From contig NZ_JASZ02000011.1 in assembly GCF_000735695.2 (NCBI RefSeq), positions 1 through 64,000 on the forward strand: a stretch of 64,000 nt of DNA. The letters run 5' to 3'. Numbering within the stretch: the stretch's first letter is position 1; every line of letters starts with the position of its first letter. Positions 33,543 to 41,644 of the stretch are shown here, piece by piece. Both the position numbers and the translations under genes were made by a program. Below the pieces are notes generated by a model. The model saw only the letters and a program-made list of their open reading frames with translations. It was not told the DNA's origin and made no database searches. Source of the DNA: Kaistella haifensis DSM 19056 (GTDB lineage Bacteria > Bacteroidota > Bacteroidia > Flavobacteriales > Weeksellaceae).

Positions 33543-36500
33543 ATGAAGAGAATTTTAGGATTAGACTTGGGAGTATCATCTGTTGGATGGGCACTAATAG
33601 AAGTTGATGAATTTACATTTAAACCTATTCGCATAATCGGAATGGGGTCTCGTATAATTCCACTTTCTACTGATGATCGAACACAATTTGAAAAAGGACA
33701 ATCAATTACTAAAAATCAGGATAGGACAAAATCTAGGACTCAAAGAAAAGGTTATGACAGAAAGCAGCTTAAGAAAAGTGATAATTTTAAATATAGCCTA
33801 AAAAAAGAATTAGAAAAATTCAATATATATCCTGATAAAGAATTATTTAATCTTCCAATGCTGGATTTATGGAAATTGCGTAGTGATGCAACTTCCGAAC
33901 CTATCGATGCTAAACAATTAGGGAGGATTCTATATATGCTCAATCAAAAAAGAGGGTATAAATCTGCGAGAAGTGAGGCTAATGCTGATAAAAAAGATAC
34001 GGAGTATGTAGCAGAAGTTAAGAGTAGGTATGCACGGCTTAAAGATGCTAATGAAACTATTGGACAGCATTTTTATAAAGAACTTTCAACTGCATTTTCA
34101 AATAATTCTTATTACAGAGTTAAGGAACAAGTTTACCCAAGAGAAGCTTATATCGAAGAATTTGAGACAATTATTAATACTCAAAAAGAATATCATTCAT
34201 TTTTGACAGACGAAGTAATTGACAGATTAAAAAATGAAATTATATATTACCAAAGAAAATTAAAATCTCAGAAAGGATTAGTAAGCGTATGTGAATTTGA
34301 AGGTTTTGATAAGGTAACAAAAAATAAAACAACTAATAAAGAAAAAGTAGTTTTTGTAGGACCGAAAGTCGCTCCTAAATCTTCTCCTATTTTCCAATTA
34401 TGTAAAATCTGGGAAACGGTAAATAATATATCTCTAAAAGTTAAAAATCCCGAAGGCACTAAATATAAATGGGGAGACAGATTCCCAACAATAGAAGAAA
34501 AAAAACAGATTGCAGACTATCTTGCAGTAAATGCACATCTTTCTTTTAATGAATTAATCAAAATTCTCGATCTTAAAAAAGATGATGTTTATGCTAATAA
34601 ACAAATCTTAAAAGGAATACAGGGGAATATTACTTATCAAGAAATCTATAAAATAATAGGAGAAAACGATCTGTTAAGATTTAATACGTCAGTAATTGAA
34701 TCTAATGAAGAAGCTATTTTAGTCGATAAAAAAACAGGCGAAATTTTAAAGCAACGTAATAGATTGGTTATTGCATCATCTTTCGAAAAAGAACCTTTAT
34801 ATCAATTATGGCATACCATATATTCAATAAAGGATTTGGATGAATGTAAAAGTGCTTTAATGAGTAGGTTTTCTTTTGATGAAGAAATTGCGGATAAACT
34901 TTCCAGAATAGATTTTAATAAACAAGCCTTTGGTAATAAATCAACCAAAGCAATTCGTAAAATACTTCCTTACCTAATGGATGGATTTGATTATTCACAG
35001 TCTTGTAGTTTGGCTGGTTATAATCATTCTAACAGTTTAACTAAACAAGAGAACTTGGAAAGAGAGATTAAACCTAGGCTAGAATTATTATCTAAGAATA
35101 GCCTTCGCCAACCAATCGTTGAGAAAATCATCAATCAGATGATTAATGTTGTTAATGCAATTATTGATGCTCACGGAAAACCTCACGAAATAAGATTAGA
35201 ACTTGCCAGAGAGCTAAAACAAAGTAAAGATGAGCGTGATGCTGCCGATAAATCTAATATCAATAATAAAAAACAAAATGATTTAATAGGTTCTCGATTA
35301 GAAGCCATGGGCTTACCTGCAACAAAAAAGTATATTCAAAAATATAAATTCATATTTCCTACAAAAGATAAAAAGTGGAAAGAAGCAGACGTTGTAAATC
35401 AATGTATTTATTGTGGGGAAACTTTCAATTTAACTGAAGCTTTAAGGGGAGATAATTTTGATATCGATCATATTGTGCCAAAGGCATTATTGTTTGATGA
35501 TTCTCAAACCAATAAAGTCTTGGTTCATCGTCATTGTAACTCTAATAAATTAGATAAAACAGCTTATGATTACATCGCCCAAAAAGGCGAGGTTAAACTA
35601 AATGAATACCTTCAGAGAGTTGATGATTGGTTTGCAAGGGGAGTATTGTCTTATGGAAAGATGCAACGTCTGAAAGTTTCTTTTATTGAATATCAAGAAC
35701 GTAAAAAATTGAAAAAGGAAACAGAAGCAGATAAGAAACTTTGGGAAAGCTTCATCGATAGACAATTAAGAGAATCTCAATATATCGCGAGTAAATCAAA
35801 ACAAATTCTAGAAGGGATTTGTCACAATGTAACTGTTACAGAAGGTACAGTAACTGCGAGATTAAGAAAAGTTTGGGGATGGGATGATGTTTTGATGAAT
35901 CTTCAGATGCCGAAATATCGAGAACTAGGACAAACTGAAATGAAAGAATGGACTAGCGAACATGGAAAAAGAAAACATAAAAAAGAAGAGATTATCAATT
36001 GGACTAAACGAGATGATCATAGACATCATGCTGTAGATGCGTTGGTTATTGCTTGTACCCAGCAAGGATATATCCAAAGAATAAATACATTAAATGCAAG
36101 TGATGTTAGAAATGAAATGCTGAAAGAAGTTGAAGATGCAAAAACTCAATATAGCGAAAAGCTGACACTTCTTGATAAATATTTTATTACTAAAAAACCA
36201 TTTACGACTTCCGAAGTAGAAAAAGAAGCAGATAAAATTTTGATATCATTTAAAGCAGGTAAGAAAGTTGCTACTACATCAAAGTTTAAAGCAAAAGGAA
36301 TTAATAAAGATAAAGGTGTAATTGTACCAAGAGGAGCTTTGCATGAAGATTCTGTTTATGGTAAAATTAAAGTTGAGGATTTAAACAAACCTATTAAATA
36401 TTTATTCGAAAACCCTGAGAAAATTGTTCATCAAAAGATAAAGAAATTAATCAAGGAAAGATTAATTCAAAACGACAATGATGTAAAAAAAGCTTTGTCT

Positions 36501-37352
36501 ACAATTAAGAAAGATCCAATTTTTTTAGATGAAAGCAAAGAAGTAGTTTTAGAAAAAGCTTCCTGCTATAAAGATGTAACGGTTAAGAAATATGATTTAC
36601 TGTCACTTTCTTCAAAACAGATAGACGATATTGTAGATGAAAAAGTTAAAGAGTTAGTAAAAGAGCGACTAAAACAGTTTGGTAACAAAGAAAAAGAGGC
36701 TTTTAAAGATGTTTTATGGTTTAATGAGAAAAAGCAGATTCCTATTAAGACTGTTAGATTGTTTGCTCGTCCGGATGCTAATTCATTACAGCCAATTAAA
36801 AAAGACGAAAATGGAAAAGATATTGGCTTTGTTGTACAGGGAAACAATCATCATATTGCAATTTATAGAAACAATGAAGGTAAACAAATTCAACATTCGT
36901 GCACATTTTGGAACGCTGTGGAAAGAAAGAGAAACAAATTGCCGGTTATAATTAAAGATACTACAGATTTATGGAATAATATTTCTGAACAAAAGCTGTC
37001 TCAATCATTTTTATGTTTGTTACCTGAAGATGGTTTAACCTTAGAATTCAGTATGCAACAAAATGAAATGTTTATTCTTGGTTTAACTAACGATGAATTT
37101 AATGATGCTATTAGGAATAATGATAAATCAACTTTAAGTAAACATTTGTATTTAGTTTGGAGTATTTCAAATAATGACTATTGGTTTAGACATCATTTAG
37201 AAACTAAAAATTCGGAATTGAAAAGTATTCCAACAGCGAAAGATTCAAAAAGATATTTTAGATTTAAAAGTGTGGGTGCTCTAATAGGAATGAATCCAAT
37301 TAAGGTTAGGTTGAATCATTTGGGTGAAATTATAAAATTAGGCGAGTTTTAA
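33543..37352 (+). CDS. cas9: CRISPR-associated endonuclease Cas9, type II-C
   Basis: A 1269-residue RNA-guided DNA nuclease, compact for a Bacteroidota Cas9. RuvC-I is ILGLDLGVSSVGWALIE (Asp8). The Arg-rich bridge helix follows near residue 60 (KNQDRTKSRTQRKGYDRKQL). RuvC-II is EIRLELARELKQSKDERD (Glu553). The HNH domain has DIDHIVPKALLFDDSQTNKV (His643) and HRHCNSNKLDK (Asn666/668), with a possible zinc pair CIYC just before it. RuvC-III is RDDHRHHAVDALVIA (His829, Asp832). All expected catalytic residues are present and the frame is uninterrupted. The PAM-interacting domain is at the C-terminus. Base use is visibly more AT-rich (many ATA, TTA) than neighbouring housekeeping genes. cas1 follows after one base. 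Confidence 0.97.
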   Translation: MKRILGLDLGVSSVGWALIEVDEFTFKPIRIIGMGSRIIPLSTDDRTQFEKGQSITKNQDRTKSRTQRKGYDRKQLKKSDNFKYSLKKELEKFNIYPDKELFNLPMLDLWKLRSDATSEPIDAKQLGRILYMLNQKRGYKSARSEANADKKDTEYVAEVKSRYARLKDANETIGQHFYKELSTAFSNNSYYRVKEQVYPREAYIEEFETIINTQKEYHSFLTDEVIDRLKNEIIYYQRKLKSQKGLVSVCEFEGFDKVTKNKTTNKEKVVFVGPKVAPKSSPIFQLCKIWETVNNISLKVKNPEGTKYKWGDRFPTIEEKKQIADYLAVNAHLSFNELIKILDLKKDDVYANKQILKGIQGNITYQEIYKIIGENDLLRFNTSVIESNEEAILVDKKTGEILKQRNRLVIASSFEKEPLYQLWHTIYSIKDLDECKSALMSRFSFDEEIADKLSRIDFNKQAFGNKSTKAIRKILPYLMDGFDYSQSCSLAGYNHSNSLTKQENLEREIKPRLELLSKNSLRQPIVEKIINQMINVVNAIIDAHGKPHEIRLELARELKQSKDERDAADKSNINNKKQNDLIGSRLEAMGLPATKKYIQKYKFIFPTKDKKWKEADVVNQCIYCGETFNLTEALRGDNFDIDHIVPKALLFDDSQTNKVLVHRHCNSNKLDKTAYDYIAQKGEVKLNEYLQRVDDWFARGVLSYGKMQRLKVSFIEYQERKKLKKETEADKKLWESFIDRQLRESQYIASKSKQILEGICHNVTVTEGTVTARLRKVWGWDDVLMNLQMPKYRELGQTEMKEWTSEHGKRKHKKEEIINWTKRDDHRHHAVDALVIACTQQGYIQRINTLNASDVRNEMLKEVEDAKTQYSEKLTLLDKYFITKKPFTTSEVEKEADKILISFKAGKKVATTSKFKAKGINKDKGVIVPRGALHEDSVYGKIKVEDLNKPIKYLFENPEKIVHQKIKKLIKERLIQNDNDVKKALSTIKKDPIFLDESKEVVLEKASCYKDVTVKKYDLLSLSSKQIDDIVDEKVKELVKERLKQFGNKEKEAFKDVLWFNEKKQIPIKTVRLFARPDANSLQPIKKDENGKDIGFVVQGNNHHIAIYRNNEGKQIQHSCTFWNAVERKRNKLPVIIKDTTDLWNNISEQKLSQSFLCLLPEDGLTLEFSMQQNEMFILGLTNDEFNDAIRNNDKSTLSKHLYLVWSISNNDYWFRHHLETKNSELKSIPTAKDSKRYFRFKSVGALIGMNPIKVRLNHLGEIIKLGEF

Positions 37353-37353
37353 A

Positions 37354-38247
37354 ATGATCACCCGCTCCATCTACATCGGCAATCCCGCTTATCTCAAGTT
37401 GAAAGATGAGCAGATGAAAATACTTTGCCCTGAGACCAAGGTAGAAAAAGGAAGTATTCCTGTCGAAGATTTAGGATTGCTGATGTTGGATCATTTTCAG
37501 ATTACAATTTCGCATAATCTAATACAGAAGATGATGGGAAACAATGTAGTGATAGTAAGTTGCGACGCACATCATTTGCACCATGGGATTATGTTGCCTT
37601 TGTATGGTCATACGGAGCATTCGGATAGGGTGAAAGATCAATTGGAAGCCAGCGAGCCTTTGAAAAAGCAATTGTGGAAACAGACTGTAGAATGTAAGAT
37701 TGAAAATCAAAAAGAAGTATTGTTGAGGTTAGGCAATTATTACGAACCAATGATTGAATATCAGAGAAATGTAAAATCCGGCGACATTACGAATATGGAA
37801 GGCATTGCGGCGCAGCATTATTGGAAATATCTCATCAGTCTTGATTTTCTGAGACAACGGTTTGGAGATTCACCCAATCAGTTTTTTAATTTTGGATACG
37901 CTGTCTTAAGAAGCATTGTAGCAAGAGCCATTGTAGAAACAGGATTGTTGCCAGTGCTAGGTATTTTTCATAAAAACAAATACAATCCTTACTGTCTTGC
38001 CGATGATTTAATGGAACCTTATCGTCCGTTTGTTGATTTACTCGTTATGCAGTGGCTGAAAATTCATCCGGATACCGAAGAACTGACGAAAGAATTTAAA
38101 GCACATATTCTCCAGATTGCAACCAAAGATGTGTGTATTGATGATAAAACAAGACCGTTGCTGGTTGCTGTAAAAATGACCACGTCATCGCTTTACAAAT
38201 GTTACACGGGAGAAAAACGACAGGTTTCTTATCCTGAATTTTTATAA
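37354..38247 (+). CDS. cas1: CRISPR-associated integrase Cas1, type II-C
   Basis: A 297-residue integrase that with Cas2 inserts new spacers at the leader-repeat junction. The metal triad is visible: Glu149 (TNMEGIAAQHYW), His206 (GIFHKNKYNPY) and Glu221 (LADDLMEPYRPFVD). The N-terminal beta domain MITRSIYIGNPAYLKLKDEQ is typical of type II Cas1. Its start lies one base after the cas9 stop, so translation is coupled. The operon lacks csn2 and cas4, which defines subtype II-C. Confidence 0.96.
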   Translation: MITRSIYIGNPAYLKLKDEQMKILCPETKVEKGSIPVEDLGLLMLDHFQITISHNLIQKMMGNNVVIVSCDAHHLHHGIMLPLYGHTEHSDRVKDQLEASEPLKKQLWKQTVECKIENQKEVLLRLGNYYEPMIEYQRNVKSGDITNMEGIAAQHYWKYLISLDFLRQRFGDSPNQFFNFGYAVLRSIVARAIVETGLLPVLGIFHKNKYNPYCLADDLMEPYRPFVDLLVMQWLKIHPDTEELTKEFKAHILQIATKDVCIDDKTRPLLVAVKMTTSSLYKCYTGEKRQVSYPEFL

Positions 38248-38266
38248 TGAGAAGAAATACATCTAA

Positions 38267-38611
<345 letters not shown>

Positions 38612-38709
38612 CATCTGTAATTAAAAGACTCCATCAGTATAGAAAAAGAGCTGCGTTTAAACCAAAACAGAACGATAGAAAGCGGAATTTTAAATGCTGG
38701 AAAAACCTC

Positions 38710-38838
38710 AAAAACCTCCTGTGCTAGGAGGTTTTTCAATTTGAGGTTGCGTCGTGTCACGAAGATAATAATTTTTGAAATCCGCAGGATTCGGCGAAAT
38801 GGATTGGGAAAGTTATGGCTGAGCCAAAGCAATCACGA
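38710..38838 (+). repeat. Hairpin-rich direct repeat downstream of cas2, copy 1
   Basis: Starts with a perfect 10-bp hairpin, AAAAACCTCC (38710-38719) and GGAGGTTTTT (38727-38736), a terminator for cas9-cas1-cas2. It continues with TTGAGGTTGCGTCGTGTCAC, AGATAATAATTTTTGAAATC, CGCAGGATTCGGCGAAA and ends GAGCCAAAGCAATCACGAA. A second copy starts exactly 200 nt later. Short palindromes CGTGTCACG and AATCCGCAGGATT lie inside. See the findings for its relation to the CRISPR repeat. Confidence 0.8.
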
Positions 38839-38909
38839 AATAAAAAAGGATAAATCTATAGAATTCTAAAATGGAAATTTAAAGCTTTTGAAATTCTGAA
38901 AACCCCGTT

Positions 38910-39037
38910 AAAAACCTCCATATCAGGAGGTTTTTCAGTTTGAGGTTGTGTCGTGTCACGAAGATAATAATTTTTGAAATCCTAAGGATTCGGCGAAAAA
39001 CGCAGGACAAAGCCAGGCTGAGCCAAAGCAATTCACA
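38910..39037 (+). repeat. Hairpin-rich direct repeat downstream of cas2, copy 2
   Basis: Same architecture as copy 1. The stem AAAAACCTCC (38910-38919) and GGAGGTTTTT (38926-38935) is fully conserved while the loop differs (ATATCA versus TGTGCTA). The central block differs at few positions, and AATCCTAAGGATT is a better palindrome here. The end is GAGCCAAAGCAATTCACAA; its last 14 nt (39025-39038) are identical to the tracrRNA anti-repeat core AAAGCAATTCACAA. Confidence 0.8.
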
Positions 39038-39072
39038 AGCCATCAAGAAAGACGACAAAAATAATTTCAGCT

Positions 39073-39369
39073 GTGATCAATCACGAAGATATCAAGCTCA
39101 ACCTCGATGAAATTATCAGGATTAATGCCATGAAAGATTATATCATCATTTATACCGTCACCAGAAAACTCATCGTACACCAAACCATGAAATCAATCAT
39201 GGAGAAAATAAATTTAGAGAATTTCATTAGGGTTCATAACTCGCACATCATCTCGCTGAATCACCTGCAAAGTGTAGGCAAAAACAGCATAGTGGTCGCC
39301 AACGAACGAATTCCTGTGAGCGAAAAATACAAAGCTTTTTTAACGGAGTTTATTGATCGTTTTAAGTAA
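39073..39369 (+). CDS. LytTR DNA-binding domain protein, probably N-terminally truncated
   Basis: A 98-residue frame with GTG start, consisting only of a LytTR domain: IKLNLDEIIRINAMKDYIII, FIRVHNSHIISLNHLQSVGK, RIPVSEKYKAFLTEF. LytTR normally sits behind a receiver domain in response regulators. Upstream of the GTG the frame stays open back to 39022 (AIHKPSRKTTKIISAV, which looks like natural linker), then hits a stop inside repeat copy 2. There is no ATG and no partner kinase. I read it as the tail of a LytTR response regulator cut by rearrangement; a genuine stand-alone LytTR regulator is the alternative. Confidence 0.65.
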   Translation: MINHEDIKLNLDEIIRINAMKDYIIIYTVTRKLIVHQTMKSIMEKINLENFIRVHNSHIISLNHLQSVGKNSIVVANERIPVSEKYKAFLTEFIDRFK

Positions 39370-39378
39370 AAGCCGATT

Positions 39379-40662
39379 TTATTTTTTGATTATGGTGAGG
39401 TCTTTTGATCCGAATTTTCTTTCAAGCCAAGCTTTCAACTTTGCTTCATCTATGGATTTTTCGGCTTGGTAAAGGATAATATTTCCTTTCTTAAGGGAAT
39501 CATTTTTGGAATAATCGGTAACGGTGCCAAATGAAATTGCGTCGATATCTGGAAAAATGATTTTAATTTCTTCGTCCAACGATTTATTTCCGATCTGGTA
39601 AGTGTCGATCTCACCCAGTAAATTCTGAATTTGGATGTCTTTATCTGAAACCTGATTGCTGGATTTATTAATTTCCGATAAAATTTCCTTTTTCAAATCG
39701 GAATTGTTTGCTTTAATAATCAGTTCCGTGTCGGAAAGTCCATAAGCGTTGAGCTCTTTGTTTAATTTTTTTATTTCTAAACTATCAAATTTTTTCGAAA
39801 GAAAAGCCAACTCCATTTGTTTGGGATTGGTTTTATAGTTGATGTTTTTGTAAATCACAGTATAGCCGTTCTTCGTAAATTGATCTTGGATGAATTTTTC
39901 AGCATTTTGGATAAATTTTTTTTCTTGTAATAAGCTGTAAGCCAAATAGGAACTCGGAATAATCATCAGTAACATTAATACCGAAATAATCACCCGCACT
40001 TTTTTATCAAAACCCGTGTTTTCAGTTTTCACGGCGGGATATTTAAGATATTTAATCACCAAAAAAGTAGAAATCCCGATAAAAAAACAATTAATGCTGT
40101 AAAGATAGAGCGCGCCTGCTACAAATTTCATGTTGAAATGGGCAATTCCAAATCCTGCGGTACACAGAGGTGGCATCAGTGCGGTAGCGATAGCCACTCC
40201 CGGGATAGGATTTCCTTTTTCAATTCTTGTGATGGAAACCGCACCTACAATACCACCAAAAAATGCGATTAGAACATCGTAAATAGTGGGCGAGGTACGG
40301 GATAAAATTTCAGACTGCGCATCTTTGAACGGACTTAGAAAAAAATATAAACTCGATACAATGAGTCCAACCAAGGTAGCAATCAGTAGATTTTTCACGG
40401 ATCTTTTCAGAAAATTAAAATCATACGTTGCAAGCGCAAAACCGGAACCTACGATAGGCCCCATCAGTGGTGAAATTAGCATCGCCCCAATAATCACCGC
40501 GGTAGAATTCATATTAAGACCAATAGAAGCAATTAAAATAGCACAAGCCAAAATCCACAGGTTTGCCCCTCGAAATGAGATATTTGCCACAATATCTTCC
40601 CTTACTTTTTCCTTGTCCTCTGCTCCTTTGTTTAAGCTAAACAGGTTATAAAATACACTCAT
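39379..40662 (-). CDS. DUF389 (TIGR00341-type) membrane protein
   Basis: A 427-residue protein from ATG 40662 (MSVFYNLFSLNKGAEDKEKV); the frame is open to 40698. Residues 25-215 hold five or six hydrophobic spans, with the DUF389 signature NSTAVIIGAMLISPLMGPIV near residue 52 and AIATALMPPLCTAGFGIAH near residue 160. The C-terminal 200 residues are a soluble alpha/beta region. Function is unknown; the family is widespread. It is convergent with the LytTR gene, with only nine bases between stops and no terminator hairpin visible. Confidence 0.85.
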   Translation of the reverse strand: MSVFYNLFSLNKGAEDKEKVREDIVANISFRGANLWILACAILIASIGLNMNSTAVIIGAMLISPLMGPIVGSGFALATYDFNFLKRSVKNLLIATLVGLIVSSLYFFLSPFKDAQSEILSRTSPTIYDVLIAFFGGIVGAVSITRIEKGNPIPGVAIATALMPPLCTAGFGIAHFNMKFVAGALYLYSINCFFIGISTFLVIKYLKYPAVKTENTGFDKKVRVIISVLMLLMIIPSSYLAYSLLQEKKFIQNAEKFIQDQFTKNGYTVIYKNINYKTNPKQMELAFLSKKFDSLEIKKLNKELNAYGLSDTELIIKANNSDLKKEILSEINKSSNQVSDKDIQIQNLLGEIDTYQIGNKSLDEEIKIIFPDIDAISFGTVTDYSKNDSLKKGNIILYQAEKSIDEAKLKAWLERKFGSKDLTIIKK

Positions 40663-40698
40663 GAATTTATTCTTTGCGACTAAGATAAAAATAACCAC

Positions 40699-41029
40699 GA
40701 TAAAAACAATGTAATGACAGATAAAACTCGCGGTTATATGCTTTGTTTTCTTTTATAAAGCCCAGCATCCAATTCAATGCTTATTATTTTAAAAGAACGG
40801 ATTTTGAAGATGAATAATAATGCTACGCAGGAATTGTAGTGCACTTAAAATTGAGTGGCTTAGCAAAAGGGAATTTGCTATATGCAATTTGCCATAAAAT
40901 TTATGCAGATTATGGATTAGTAGTTAAAAAATATTCACAAACATCATCATCGGCTGGCATCGAAAAGCTCTAAAAAAAAGTTATTTTTTGCTTACAAACA
41001 AATGATCAAAGATTAAATTTTAAAAAACC
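40699..41029. other. Gap with a possible short gene remnant at 40839-40973
   Basis: The plus-strand frame 40839-40973 (GTG start, 44 codons plus TAA) encodes LSGLAKGNLLYAICHKIYAD and GLVVKKYSQTSSSAGIEKL, which reads like natural protein, but I cannot name a family. No ATG or upstream continuation exists. It may be the tail of a lost gene. The rest of the gap shows no RNA or terminator. Confidence 0.3.
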
Positions 41030-41037
41030 TATATTTG
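41030..41037 (+). promoter_or_regulatory. -7 promoter element of ruvA-sprA
   Basis: TATATTTG, perfect match, ends 19 nt before the ruvA ATG. sprA starts 3 nt after ruvA, so it should drive both. Confidence 0.65.
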
Positions 41038-41056
41038 GGTTTTTCAAAAATAACTC

Positions 41057-41641
41057 ATGATTTATTCTTTAAAAGGAAACATTCAGGAACTCAATCCAAC
41101 CTCCGTAATCATCGACGTACAAGGCGTTGGTTACTATGTGGGTATCAGTCTTCAAACCTCCGAAAAACTTCATTTAGGGCAACCTGCTTTCCTCAATATC
41201 CAACAAATTATCCGTGAAGATGCGCATTTGCTCTTCGGTTTTAACACTATTTTGGAAAAAGAAATGTTTAATCTGTTAATAAGTGTTAACGGAGTAGGTC
41301 CGGTTTCTGCCATCATAATGCTCTCTTCTTTGAGCCTTGAGGAGATTGCTTCGGCCATCCTTTCGAACAACAGTGCGTTGCTGCAAAAGGTGAAAGGAAT
41401 TGGTACGAAAACCGCCGAGAGAATCATTGTTGATTTACGGGATAAAGTCCAAAAATTCAAGAACTCTGAGGAAAATATTTCCGCGGCAGTGAATAATAAA
41501 GTGAAGGAAGAAGCGTTATCTGCATTAGAGGTTTTGGGAATTGCCAAAAAGATGAGCGAGAAAATTGCAGACCGAGTCCTTAAGCAAAATCCGGAGCTTA
41601 CCGTAGAAGATTTAGTGAAGCAAATTTTAAAAAATATTTAA
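41057..41641 (+). CDS. ruvA: Holliday junction DNA helicase subunit RuvA
   Basis: A 194-residue protein. The N-terminal OB fold starts MIYSLKGNIQELNPTSVIID with GVGYYVGISLQ. The central helix-hairpin-helix pair is NGVGPVSAIIMLSSL and VKGIGTKTAERIIVDLRDKV. The C-terminal domain (ALSALEVLGIAKKMSEKIAD) contacts RuvB. Tetramers hold four-way junctions for branch migration. The gene precedes sprA with no real gap, a pairing I recall in other flavobacteria. Confidence 0.96.
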   Translation: MIYSLKGNIQELNPTSVIIDVQGVGYYVGISLQTSEKLHLGQPAFLNIQQIIREDAHLLFGFNTILEKEMFNLLISVNGVGPVSAIIMLSSLSLEEIASAILSNNSALLQKVKGIGTKTAERIIVDLRDKVQKFKNSEENISAAVNNKVKEEALSALEVLGIAKKMSEKIADRVLKQNPELTVEDLVKQILKNI

Positions 41642-41644
41642 CAT

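Noticed and set aside
38701-39040. The two downstream repeats as an ordinary CRISPR array
   Set aside because: The unit is about 128 nt, hairpin-rich and spaced by about 72 nt; it lacks the ~47-nt repeat and ~30-nt spacer periodicity of II-C arrays.
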